From positions 1 to 64,000 of the forward strand of contig CAJNYU010000006.1 of NCBI GenBank assembly GCA_905331475.1: 64,000 nt of DNA, read 5' to 3'. Both the position numbers and the translations under genes were made by a program. Positions within the stretch are counted from its first letter, which is position 1; each line of letters begins with the position of its first letter. Shown piece after piece: positions 10,897 through 21,833 of this stretch. The notes beneath the pieces were generated by a model that did no database searches, had not been told where the DNA came from, and was given only the letters and a program-made list of their open reading frames with translations. This stretch comes from Rotaria socialis (lineage: Eukaryota > Rotifera > Eurotatoria > Philodinida > Philodinidae).

Positions 10897-12779
10897 TGAC
10901 TATTCGAATATTATCTGATTATTAATCAACGTAACCAGTGCTTTTTCTTAAAGCATTATACACTCTAAATAAAAAGCGTTTCCACAGAAACCGAAATCCT
11001 TCGCAAACCCTTTCGGAAACTTACAAACGTATCCGGAAAGGTTTTCGGCTCTAAGCTGAGCTTTTGAAATCATCTTATTGGTTTCCGAGTCCCCCGAAAC
11101 GGCTCGGTGTTCAAGAATTCCGATAGGAAACATTTAGCAGTTTTCTCAGAAACCATCGAACAATATTCCAAACCCAAAAATTATCTTCGGAAAATTAAAG
11201 CGTGTCGTCAGCAACCTATCGGTTTTCGGAAATTTTTTTCAGGAATCTTTTGGGTTTCTGGGGATGGAAAACGTTGAAAGCGTATGTCAGAATACTAGCT
11301 TGGTTTCCGAGCATATCTCAGAAACCCATTAAACATAGTGGAAAATCTGCTTAGTATTAAAATTTCATCTTTCTCATTTTAACGTTGCCATTGTATAATT
11401 TACATTTTTAGGAGATACTCGGCAGCTGTAACACAAATCATCTTCAGTGCATGCGAAATTGTTTTCTAAAACTTTTAGTATTATTGAGATTCAAAAAAAT
11501 TCTTCTTTTCCAAGAGAATCTTGTCTTATTTTTACATTCCGAGTTGTATACAGCTGTAAATATATTAAATGGCGAATTTTGCTTTGAAACTTGGTACACT
11601 TCACTAAATCGCCATTCCATTCAAGAAATTTCATTTTTCTCCTTTTTTTATTGAATTAAGTTTTGTTCATTATCCCAACATTGCTATCTTTGAAAACATT
11701 GCAGTGGAGTACGAGAAGCTCTTATGCTTAAAGATTCTTTTAACTAATTGACTTAAAAGCTTTATAGATAATCGTATACTTTAAATAATGAGGAAATATC
11801 TATTTCTAATAGACTGAAACAGCCATTATTATTTTAGAAGCGAAAAAACATGCTTGAGATGTATCCGCATGAACAGTGATGAGTCAGAGTATTATTCTAT
11901 TTTCTTTGTGTTTTTGTTCTTCCTTTGTATGCTTATTTTGTATTTCGAATAAAAATAAAGACAAATATCTCTCTAATAAATAGATATTCTATCATGCATA
12001 TGCAGTCTAGTATTGTTTACTTCAACTGTTGTAAAATGAATTGTGATCTGAAGATGAGGGGCTGCTGGTGTCATATAGTTTGAAATACTTAGTTTTATTA
12101 ACTCGGATAATTTACATTGAGCTCCTAAGAAGAGTAAATTAACATTTATTTATGAAAAAAATTGACGTATTTTGTTTTAATCCTTTTCATGTATATTCTT
12201 ATTTAACAGGATAATTTATTCAGCTTCTTCAAAATATCTCTATGCTTTCATAAACCAGTCAAAAAATATTTTTCTTTCACCTGCAAATTAATCAATGAAG
12301 TTCTAATAATTTATGACCATCTCTTATTTTCTTTTAATATGTTTTTATTTACCAAAGATGGCTCATGTCTGTCAAATGTACCAAAACACAAATATTTTTT
12401 GAATTTGATTCGCCACAAGAAGAAATAAAGGTAGCTTTTCAAGCACTCTGATATTGATATCAAAACTAAGATGTGTGCACTCAGTACATGAAAATTACCA
12501 AGGATTGCGATTTTTATTATTATAGATGAATAATTTGATCCACTAATGTGGAATGTAGACGATGTTTCAGTTTGGCTACATAAGTTTAATTCGAATGACG
12601 ATATAGTTAACGATTTTAAAAGAAAGCTGTTTAAAATACCCATCGAAGTTATTATATGATCAGATGATCACCGTTTTGTGAAACACGACCTGAAAGGAGT
12701 GTTGAAGTGCTTAGGGTAGAAATTTTGCAGCGCGCCCCCCCCCCCCCCCGCAGGCCTTTACCGACAGGTAATCATCTGT

Positions 12780-12898
12780 CGGTAACGGTCTATGATGAGT
12801 AACTTACCTATCGGTAACGGTCTATGATGAGTAACTTACCTATCGGTAACGGTCTATGATGAGTAACTTACCTATCAGTAACGGCCTGTGATGGGTAA
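12780..12898. repeat. 32-bp tandem repeat
   Basis: Three near-identical 32-bp units (12780-12811, 12812-12843, 12844-12875) and a diverged partial fourth start CGGTAACGGTCTATGATG. They follow a poly-C tract at about 12736-12749. The array edge (TTACCGACAGGTAATC) and the distal CCATCGCAGATC/TCCATCACAGAG pieces look like older diverged copies. Confidence 0.85.
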
Positions 12899-13627
12899 AT
12901 TTTGCCCATCGCAGATCATTACATTGAGGTGAATTATCCATCACAGAGCGTCACAGAGGTGCTTTGTCGAAGTCGAGCGGAAAACAATGTTGAGGTGTTT
13001 AGGATACACAGTTGGATTCCTTCCATATATATTTTAATTGATGAATTAGGTAAGTACGGCACAGTTACTTAATTACCTGTAACAGATTCTAACAGATAGA
13101 CATTGAAACCATCACAAACGAGTTGGCAAATTCAGGGTGGAAAGAGAGGAGCACTTATGATATACTTTGATGAATAGTAGTGGCCGTCTTCGTACGGTCA
13201 AAGAAGAGATAATGGTACAATATCAGCAAATTTATGACCTCCTCGCATTTTTCACTTGTAGGTGGTGCATTAAAGTATAATGAAGGAAAAAGTTCAGAAA
13301 TATATAGAATAATTTGTTTTTCTGGTCAGAATTAACACTTACATCGTGTTTCACATTTTAATCCCAAAGGAATTGCGCTAACAGCTTTTTTACCTTTTTA
13401 TTCCTTCATTTTCAATTACCGTCGTCTGTTGAAACACATGTTTCAAATATTTTAGTATTTATACATTGGGAATGAATTTATTTTATGATTTCAGATAGCA
13501 GCTCGAATATTATACATATATTGCCAATTTTTATTTTATTTTTATGTTGAAATAGAAATATTTCAAAATATGCCAAGCGCATATTTTTATGTTGATTTTG
13601 TTTCATAATATATTCTTTTTCATTAAG

Positions 13628-13788
13628 AATCATGAAAGGAACTATGATACAGTGAGTTTACTTACTTCAATAAAATATTCTTTTTCTGCATTTAGATTTC
13701 CGAATACAAGATGAAATGGTGAGTTTATATTTTTCAATCATATATATTCTTTTTTTCGATTTAGTCTTATGAAATGCATTATAATATG
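13628..13788 (+). repeat. Tandem exon-like units with splice-site-like borders
   Basis: Three 23-24 bp cores (13628-13651, 13696-13718, 13765-13788) are separated by 44- and 46-bp spacers. Each spacer begins GTGAGTTT and ends in a T-rich tract plus TTTAG, and a further GTGAGTTT follows the third core. Period is 67-70 bp. The cores differ more than the spacer ends do, so the array looks like repeated exon plus intron units. No longer gene was found around it. Confidence 0.5.
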
Positions 13789-14328
13789 GTGAGTTTGCTT
13801 TGTTCAATTGTATGTATTCTTTTTTTCCTTTTTGATTTATGATAAATGAATTCTGACGAAGTACTACATTCGCAGATCTCGACTGATCGCAGATGTTTGG
13901 CTTAGGGGAATTTACAGAGTTTATGACCTTCTGAGACTTAAATATTGATTGATTTCAGACTTAGGCTGATTTCAACACTGACCTCGGGCGTTTAAGACTT
14001 GAGGACTCTGACTTTAGCAAGCACCCTGGCTTTTATAGATAGCAAGAGTGTGCTATTATAGGGTTCGAACAGGCATCAGAAGTCTTGATTGGATGACAAT
14101 AGCATTGACGGAGATGAAGACTTTGTGAGTAAGACTCACTTGAGGACTTTGAGCTTTTAGATTCATGGAGATTTCGGAATCGTCAGCTAGCTTGGTTGCT
14201 TGTGAGGGTTTCAGATAAGTTTCAGAACGCTCGGAGACCCTTTCACGGAAACCTATAAAGGGTTTCATATAGTGACAAGCCCGGAAACCTCCTATCCGCT
14301 TCCCAGAAAACGGGCTTTATTTAGAGTG

Positions 14329-15115
14329 CATCGATTATCGTTTAAGTAAATTTAGTGGCTTTATTAGAGCAAAACGACTTGTATGAAAATTATACAAACT
14401 CGCTGTATCGGGTAATATATTCAGATGCATATCAAGTGGAAACCGCGGACAGTAGTAAAAATGATTTGCACGTTATTAATGTTTCTTAGATGTAGATAGG
14501 GGGAAAAAGTTGAGATGAAATTTCGCGATTCAAAAGTAAATGAACGTATAGATTAAAAAAATTTCGTATTCCGACTGTGGCGACGGCGACTGAGACTTAG
14601 CCGCACGGCTAACATCTCTAAACATGATCATGTGCCGGAATAGAGCTCTTATTAAGATTTAAGTTTCTATTTCGTCTTCCTATGCTACATACATGATAGC
14701 GTGTTGGAAATGTCAGTGTTCATGAAAAAAGATGGATCTGCAATTTTTTTGTTCTTCGGATCTAGCTGCGGAATGTACTGTAGGCACTAGTGACCGAATA
14801 TGACCAATCAAAAAACGTTATCTCATATTTTGAAACAACTGTCCAATTTCAATTAAAAAATTTCATTACATGTATTAAAGTATAGTTCGACTGGGTCCGA
14901 GTCAAGATCCGAGAAAGTGTACCAGATGGACTCAAGTCAAATGAAGGTACTTTTTAACATATTAATGGGAAAAGTTAAATCGCTCAACATATGATAGACC
15001 TTCAGAGTATGCAAGTATTAGAATAAATAATCTTGGTTTATTGAAAGAATGATATATTTCACAAAAAGAATTTTGAGAGTAGGATAAATTAGAGTTTCTA
15101 TTTCAGACAAGAGAG
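14329..15115. other. Intergenic remnant DNA
   Basis: No gene seen. 14575-14625 holds a GC-richer patch ending GGCTAACATCTCTA that could be a hAT right terminus. The remainder is AT-rich unique-looking sequence. Confidence 0.4.
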
Positions 15116-15465
15116 TTAACAAAAGTAGCTGTTGCCTGAACAATAGTTGCTATTTACGTAGCCGTAGCCTCCATCGAGTAAATTGATACGATAATATTTC
15201 GAATTAAAACCAGGATCTTTTCCAATAACAAAACAATCGGATGGATAGCTTACTTCATTTCTGACATACCCGATTGCACTGCAGCTTTTAGACGGACACT
15301 TAAGAATGGCGGCGGCTTGAAAACATAAAACTGTATTATCAGCCTAACAATATTGAAAGAAGAACGTTTCAAACTTCAAAATATTTAATAATGATACAAA
15401 TTTACCTGAAACGTAGCCGAAATAGTCAGCAGTAATATGAGACTTTGAACAATAAATGAATACAT
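15116..15465 (-). CDS. Small secreted six-cysteine protein
   Basis: Two exons (15406-15465, then 15116-15343) are joined in phase 0 by a 62-bp GT-AG intron and encode 95 aa. The start MYSFIVQSLILLLTISATFQA is a clear signal peptide, and the intron lies at the predicted cleavage region. The mature chain of about 75 residues has six cysteines (mature positions near 7, 16, 21, 37, 68, 75), enough for three disulfides. Its end, GYGYVNSNYC, recalls bacterial SH3-like strands, but the match is too short to assign a fold. Secretion is inferred from the signal peptide. Function is not recognised; a defence, digestive or adhesive role would be speculation. Confidence 0.65.
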
Positions 15466-16140
15466 TGTCGTTTGGCTTTGTCTTGATTATGACAGTACGG
15501 ATTAGTTCGTTTGCAATAGTTTTACGAAGCAAGGGATTATTAATATACGAAAATATGATGTGGATGAAAATCAAACAAGACTGTGAACGTCAGTGCCTTT
15601 CATTAAAAGGTGAAGTGAAACCCATGAAAATCAAATTGTATGAAACAATATTTCAACGCACATTTTTCGAGGAAAACGTTATTCTGCACTTATAACGCAT
15701 CGTTTTCTCTCTCTCTCTCTAGCACACCCAAATACATGTATTTGTCTATGTATTGCGTTGAAATGCATTTTTTTTAAATTTATAACGTACTTTTTCTACG
15801 CATTTATGTCCTTTAATTTGCTCTGTCTCTCAGTGAGTTTTTAAAAGAAAATTTTCTCTCGTAGATACTCTAGAAGACGTGTATTAATGTATATTTTTAG
15901 CCATAAAATATTTACGCAAACGTCTCGAGTGCTCTGCCTTTTCCACCTGATGGCTGAAGTGTGTATACTTAATGACTATGTAGAATTTTGTTTTCGTCAT
16001 TATCTTATCAAATGAAAATGTAACTCAATGAGTGGCTAGTTACCTAGTATATAGAAAATCAGAATATTGAAACAGCTAAAAGCAATAAAACACCGAAAAC
16101 ATCAAAATTAATATTGTAAAAATACCAGCATTCAGTTGTT
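15466..16140. other. No supported gene
   Basis: Low-complexity sequence with a short CT run at about 15705-15720. Open frames here are short and do not extend through splice sites. Confidence 0.4.
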
Positions 16141-16145
16141 TATAT

Positions 16146-16214
16146 TGGGTGTGGATGTGAGTGTATTTCTTCCATTAATATCTCTCACATCCAAACTAAC
16201 GACCGCACCCACAG
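16146..16214. repeat. Telomere-like hairpin repeat, copy 3 (diverged)
   Basis: GGGTGTGGATGTGAGTG at 16146-16162 faces a C-rich arm (CTCACATCC...CGCACCCAC) across an AT-rich loop. Read on the minus strand, the loop (GGAAGAAATACACTCAC) aligns with that of the copy at 17993-18074 (AAGAAGTGCACTCAC), so these are diverged members of one family. Confidence 0.5.
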
Positions 16215-16850
16215 CTATCCATGTAAAAAACTTGATTTCAGGAATCGATTATAATCAATTTTGACCTCTCTAAAGCTGATTTTGTTCGATATTTCTTTTG
16301 CAGGGGTACACCCACGAACATATCTTTACTCTTCATGTAGTTCTGAGTAGCTAACGAAAGTCTAAGGCTCACCCAAAATACTGTACACGGTAGGTACATA
16401 CAGCTACTGTTTTTCTTTCCTTTCTATTTCATGTCACGGTTGCGAGAAACGATTGCCTTCCCTCTTTTATTTTAAAATTTTTCGTTGACGATATCGGTTT
16501 CTATTATTTTCTCTCTTTTTCTTGCAAAGTTTTCGACTAGTGTGTGCAGTGCGATCACTTACTTCCTTTTTCTGTCAATATTTTCCGCGAACGTATGCAA
16601 TAGAATTACGTTCTCTCTTTCTTTCAATATTTTTCGAAGAGACCACTTATTTTTATTCGTTTACCATCTAGTCGCTGAAGAAAACGAAGCCTTCGAAATA
16701 AAATAGCTTTATTTGCATCAAATTACTTTTTTTCTTCAAAGGAATTTCAAAAATACTCAGACAGTTGATCGATTATTTATCGTAATTTGTCCACATTACT
16801 CGAGGACAGAGTTATGAAACATAGAAAACCAACAAGTTGCTTCGGAAGTA

Positions 16851-16949
16851 GTTAGGGTGTGGGTGTAGGGTGCGATGGGAAATAAAAAGCTACCCACACC
16901 CACACCCACACCCCACCCACACCCACACCCACACCCACACCCACACCCT
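16851..16949. repeat. Telomere-like CCCACA array facing a GGGTGT arm
   Basis: A G-rich arm (GTTAGGGTGTGGGTGTAGGG from 16851) is followed by a 14-bp AT-rich loop and about nine units of CCCACA at 16892-16947. The complement TGTGGG is the hexamer I recall as the bdelloid telomeric repeat. The G-rich strand points left in the long array and right in the short arm, so the two are head to head. Confidence 0.8.
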
Positions 16950-17586
16950 CAAGATGCATATCTCAATAAACTATACTTATGGATTCGTTTTGTTCTACGT
17001 TGGAAGTTATTTTGATATTTCCAATGAAATAAATAATTCTTCAATATTAACTCGTGTTCCTATCGTTGACTTCTTCCATTTTCAGCAATCATTCATTGAT
17101 ATATATTTTTGCTTGGTATAGAAACAAAGTTTTATAATTTATGACGAAAATATTGAACAGCACAAAAATAGAGAAAAATGCTCGACAATCATTGTCAATA
17201 GTGACAACGAAACGATGATAAAATTTCATCATACTCAATATAATGTTAATCAAATAAGAATTGATAATAGACATTATTGACGGGAAAATACTTTCAATGA
17301 CTAAATTAGCAAATAAGACATTTTTTCTTGCCGAGAATGATCGCGCGTTGGTTAAGTCGAAATAAACATGAGTATGAAAACAATATTTTCGATGGAGTTC
17401 ATGAAAAGTCATTTATTTTCTTAAGGCCCCCTCAAAAATCGATTTCCGCCTTAGGAACGTTCAAATGGGCTGAAATTTGGAGGATATATTGATGCTGCAG
17501 TGGAGAGCCTATGATAAAATTCTCAGTCCCAAATCTGTAGCTTTAAGGGAGATATGGACCTAACGATGGTTAAAAATAGCTGATTT
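16950..17586. other. No supported gene
   Basis: Sequence between two repeat features. The open frames 16870-17121 and 17089-17412 are Ile/Phe-rich, partly derived from the hexamer array, and match nothing I know. Confidence 0.35.
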
Positions 17587-17873
17587 GGCATCCAAAACTG
17601 CTCTGTTATCGCTCGTCCGATTCCACAATTCTTTTTATGTTTGAAAGAGTACATCAAGACGCAGGACATGACGTTTTCCTTTTTTTGAAAAGTCCATTTT
17701 TAAGTTTAAAAAGTTATCACAAGTTAAAGTACTCCAAAAATAGTCAAAAAATTGTAAGCGACAGTTTATGGACCTAAAAAGGACAACGTCATGCCCTGCA
17801 TCTTGACATGCTCTTTCAAACAAACGAAAATATCAATATGTTGATAGAGTCAAAACAGAGAACTTTTGGATGC
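17587..17873. repeat. Foldback with about 100-bp arms
   Basis: 17587-17687 is matched in inverted orientation by 17772-17873, with an 84-bp spacer. The best core pairs TTTGAAAGAGTACATCAAGA with the complement of TCTTGACATGCTCTTTCAAA. Arms carry scattered mismatches, so the hairpin is old or imperfect. No coding frame explains it. Confidence 0.75.
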
Positions 17874-17992
17874 GCTTTCCAAAAACTGTGAATCCAGAAA
17901 AAAACGAAAAAGACTTGCGAAAGTTTTTCTACTATTCTATGAATTTTTTTATCATTTTTTGAAGAACCTGACCTACAGTAGTCGATGCACTT

Positions 17993-18074
17993 TTTGGGGT
18001 GAGGGTGTGGCTATGGGGTGTGAGTGCACTTCTTCTCTTAAATAACGCCCTACACCCACACCCACACACCCTAA
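17993..18074. repeat. Telomere-like hairpin repeat, inverted copy
   Basis: A G-rich arm (GGGGTGAGGGTGTGG) lies left of an AT-rich loop and a right arm ending CCCACACACCCTAAC. On the minus strand that right arm starts GTTAGGGTGTGTGGG, the same start as the copy at 16851. The two copies therefore face each other about 1.1 kb apart. Confidence 0.7.
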
Positions 18075-18261
18075 CATTTGATAAATATTGTTGGGAAAAG
18101 TTAGACAATCTATGAATATGAGCTTCAGTAACACAGAAGCCTTATACATTGGAAAAGCTACAAAAGCAAAAATATCTTGCTGATCCGAAAAAAGATTGTA
18201 ATCAGACGCCATGTATAAATAAATTCCGAATGTGAAACTGCCATGATCTTCACGGTGAGAA

Positions 18262-20242
18262 TTATTTATTAGTCCTATCGATTAAACCAATAGCATAGAG
18301 AATATTTTCTTTCGAAAACCTAATATGAAATAATGAAGTGTTTTTTGTTTTAAATAAATTTAAAAGTATTTTATTCGATGATGATGATGATGAAGGAGAA
18401 TTTATTGAATCTGTTAATTTTTCATCATACAGTTTTGTTATCATAAAACAATTCCATAATGATATACTTGAATCAATACTCGCTACTAATAATAATGTAC
18501 CGGTTAATGGATTAAATTCAATGGAAGATATTGCTTGTTTATGTAAAGATAAATGTGCTATTTGTAGATTATTTTGAATATCCCATAGAATAATTTCACC
18601 ATTCCAACAACCTGATGCAAGAAAATGTCCATTGGGTGAAAATCGAAGTGAACTAATTTGATGGCGATGACCATTAAAAATGCGTACTAGAGAATTCTCA
18701 TGATAAATATTCCACAGATGAATCGTATGATCACAATGTGCTGAAGCCAGATAATTGGCATTTGGGTGAAATTCAACAAGATTAATCGGGCCACTATGGC
18801 CATATTCAGGATAGATTCTAAATGGACTTATTTTATCAATGGTCCAAAGACAAACAAGACCATCGATACTACATGAAGCAAATGTATGACCATTCGATGC
18901 AAAAGTTACTATAATATAAAAAGATCAATGGAAATTCTTTCCTATCGATAGAACTGACCATCAAGTATACATTGAAAATGCATTTTATATGCAACCAGAC
19001 AAGACCAAGTCGATAAATGCCATAAACGTATCGTACAATCTTGTGAACCAGATAGCAAATAGAGTTGTTTATTGGGTTCAAAAGCTAATGCTAATATACT
19101 GCCAGTATGTCCGATTAATAAGCGTTCGTTTGTTTTATCTAAATCTGATTTTGTATCAAGAATATTAATATTGCTTGAATGATGAAGTTCTGTTGCTGGT
19201 TTCATTGAATAAAGTTTATGATTAGGATTTAACGAGCAAATTAATATTTCTGATGATTGAAAACCAATAGCCAGGAGACGACAATCATTGGATAGAGTTA
19301 CGCAATTAATTGTTTGTTTAGAATGTTTCAATGAATATAAACATATCGAAGGTAATTTATGAGGACCAAGACGCGGTATATTGTTTAAATCGATATTATT
19401 CGGAAGACGATTATAATTCATTTGTGGATATAACGATGATAAATCTCGTTTTTGTTCAGCTAAAATTATCATTCGTAAAAATAAATATTTATTTTACTGT
19501 TAGCAAGCACTGAAATGCTTTCGATGATACCTGATGATTGTAATGGAAACATTCCAGTATATAATCGAGTAAATTGTATTGTATTAGCAACAGTCGTATG
19601 AACAAAGATTGGCGTCATCGGTTGTTCAACAGTTTGAAAACGAACAATATTCGATGGAGTAAAAAATTGTTGATCAATATCAATTTTAATATACTGTTGA
19701 AAAATAGATAGCAGAAGAGAAATTTGTGATGATGTTAAATCAAACTTTGTTAAACTTTTTGTTGAATCAATAAAATTTTGTAATTCATTACAACTTGTCA
19801 TTGATAGACGTAAAAAAAATCGACTCGTACGAAATACATTTGTTAATGGACATTGATAGAGATGTTTCGATGAATGTGAAATAAGTTTTAATTGGCTAAA
19901 AAATTCTCGATGCAACGACTGAAATGTTGAATCAACAAATTGATTATAAAAACGTTGACATTCATCGGTAGAATTATGTTCAATTAAATCCAAATAAAGA
20001 TGTACAAATAGTGGAAAGAGACATTGTATTAGCTCCAATTGATATGAAGAATTCAATATAAAATTCGATAGACATGAATACACAACAAAATAATCATTTA
20101 CATTGACTGATGAAATTTGATTCGAGCGTGAATCGTACTCACGACGAAAACATACTTCAGTTTTTTTCAGATTATTCTTTTGTAAAAAACAAATTAGTTC
20201 AGCAATATCAGGCGAATCTTGACTTTCGTTCGTATTTTCCAT
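18262..20242 (-). CDS. TAF5: TFIID subunit TAF5
   Basis: Three exons (19498-20242, 18959-19459, 18262-18908) with 38- and 50-bp introns give about 630 aa. The N-terminus has a LisH-like helix pair (LICFLQKNNLKKTEVCFRRE) and the TAF5 NTD2 domain (LIQCLFPLFVHLYLDLIEHN). The C-terminal half is a WD40 propeller: LPSICLYSLKHSKQTINCV, LLIGHTGSILALAF, LSGSQDCTIRLWHLSTWSCLVAYK, YGHSGPINLVEFHPNANYLASAHCDHTIHLWN and FNGHRHQISSLRFSPNGHFLASG. The wording is closer to TAF5 than to TAF5L. TAF5 scaffolds TFIID at RNA polymerase II promoters. For the exon 2 donor I preferred GTCAGT at 18958-18953 because it keeps the propeller length. The last blade carries an Asp/Ser-rich insertion (about 18360-18390). It is shorter than the human protein (800 aa) mainly at the N-terminus. 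Confidence 0.9.
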
Positions 20243-20972
20243 TTCTATTATGATTACTTATAGATGTAGATGTAGTTGCGCGCCATTTGATCTAACGAGA
20301 AAATTTTTGACTCTATTCATTTGTCTATGACAGGAAAATTGCTCGAGTGCCGAGAAGATAGATATAGAATCTTTTACAGTACAAAAATAATTTTCATTTC
20401 ACAGCTATTTTCCAGAAAGCTCAACAAAACAAATATTGATCATTAATTTTAATAATGGTTAATGGCTAAATTTCCGTAGCCATTTTTCTTTTGGAAATTT
20501 ATTTCCGACTTTTTTTTTCTTATATTAGCCATCAGAGATCTAGATACTGCATGGTACAGAAAAAAAAATTGTCGATATTGGTTACAGCTGAGTGTCAGGA
20601 AAGAAGGATATGCGGTTAATGGATTTTTTTCCCATTTTTCTCTTTTTGCTTATATGATGTTATCGTACAGTAGGAGGTCATGTACTGAGAAAATGAAGAG
20701 AACGAGAAAGAGAAAGCATGTGGACGATATACCATCCAATAGAAAAATGTTTGCTTCTTCTTTTTTTTTCTGGTTAACAAATCTAGAGAGAGAAGAATGT
20801 GTGTTGTGCTTACATATTTTGTATCTTGACGGCCGTTTATTTCTTTTTTTCTCTCCGGTCATTTCATTTAGCCAGACGGATATCAATGATAAAAATGACT
20901 ATTATTCACTTAGTAAAATATCAAAACATTTATTCTAGATTATTTTTCATTATTAAATTTAATAATTAAATC
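20243..20972. other. Divergent intergenic region TAF5 / MGST1
   Basis: This 730 bp separates divergently transcribed genes and must contain both promoters. T-rich tract plus AG at about 20930-20938 (TTTATTCTAG) is a possible trans-splice acceptor for MGST1. No further motif is assigned. Confidence 0.4.
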
Positions 20973-21535
20973 ATGTCGATTCTTTATTATACACTTAACA
21001 ATCCAGTTTTTACTAATTTTGCTTTTTATTCAACGGCATCAGCTGTTAAAATGATGAGCATGTCTCTATTAACAGTGGCCAAACGTTTATCTAAAGATGT
21101 AAGATTTCATTTTATATTTGTTTTCATGTATTTATTTTCATTTTAGGTTTTTGCTAATCCGGAAGATCTTGCCTTGGCTAAAAATAAATCGGCTGTCACT
21201 ACAACAAGCGATCCAGATGTTGAACGTGTTCGTCGTAATCATTTAAACGATATTGAAAATATAATACCATTCGTACTTGTTGGCGTATTTTATGTCAGTA
21301 CGAATCCTGATCGTAATACTGCTCTCTGGCATTTTCGAATCTTTTTTATTTCACGTATACTTCATACACTTACCTATCAAGTAAAAATTTAATTAATATT
21401 GTTCTTTTATATGATCTTTCTATTTGATTGTTTTAGTTGGCTTTACCACAACCAAGTCGATTCATCAGCTGTGCTATTGGATATGCTGCAACACTTTCAA
21501 TGGCTGCACGTGTTCTTCTAACAGCTCGTCCATAG
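20973..21535 (+). CDS. MGST1: Microsomal glutathione S-transferase 1 (MAPEG family)
   Basis: Three exons (20973-21098, 21147-21380, 21437-21535), both junctions phase 0, give 152 aa against 155 for vertebrate MGST1. Diagnostic MAPEG text is present: VERVRRNHLNDIENIIPFVLVG (family ERVRRAHLNDLENIIPF), ALWHFRIFFISRILHT, and LPQPSRF with LSMAARVLL at the end. Four hydrophobic segments are expected. The enzyme is a trimeric ER and outer mitochondrial membrane protein that conjugates glutathione to electrophiles and reduces lipid peroxides. The Arg and Asn residues of the ERVRRNHLND motif bind glutathione in the family. Confidence 0.92.
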
Positions 21536-21833
21536 AAGCAACTTGAAAGAAAAAAACTATCTTAGAGTCTAACAGACAATTTCTTAATATATCCATGTAG
21601 AACTCAGTAGTGTGACACATTTCTTAAAGAAATAAAATTTATTTGATCTAGGAGATGGTTGTTTTCTAAAGCGTAAGCGACATCTATGTTGCTTGAAATA
21701 TATGAGAGCAAGTTCAAAAGAGGTAAAACAATAGTAACAACAAAAAACTAAAAATGGTCGTTATCAAATACATAAATTCATAAACTGACCGATTTTACAA
21801 AAATAATAAAAAGAAAAAACTCAATTGAATATA

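Larger units (their letters stand above)
10961..14328. mobile_element. 3.4-kb element with 13-bp terminal inverted repeats
   Basis: CACTCTAAATAAA at 10961-10973 is repeated in perfect inversion at 14316-14328. Both subterminal 200-bp regions are rich in GGAAAC/GTTTCC and CGGAAA words, which is typical of transposase-binding subterminal repeats. No transposase frame survives inside, so it would be non-autonomous. Flanks (AAGCATTATA on the left, CATCGATTAT on the right) give no clear target-site duplication. It lies immediately beside the hAT remnant and may have inserted into that element. Inside are a 32-bp tandem repeat (12780-12898) and an exon-like tandem array (13628-13788). Confidence 0.5.

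Noticed and set aside
16485..16706. Plus-strand 73-codon frame with repeated SLF/NVCNRIT-like words
   Set aside because: The repetition reflects CTTTCT low complexity; no start context or partner exon.
16893..16949. CRISPR-like or coding interpretation of the CCCACA array
   Set aside because: Units are 6-bp direct repeats without spacers, which is telomere-type satellite rather than a CRISPR array or gene.
18959..18971. Alternative TAF5 exon 2 donor GTATAC at 18970-18965
   Set aside because: It also keeps the frame but removes about four residues from a WD blade whose length is conserved with the GTCAGT donor.
20654..20938. Overlapping frames on both strands between TAF5 and MGST1
   Set aside because: Lys/Arg-rich chance frames in a promoter region with no homologue.
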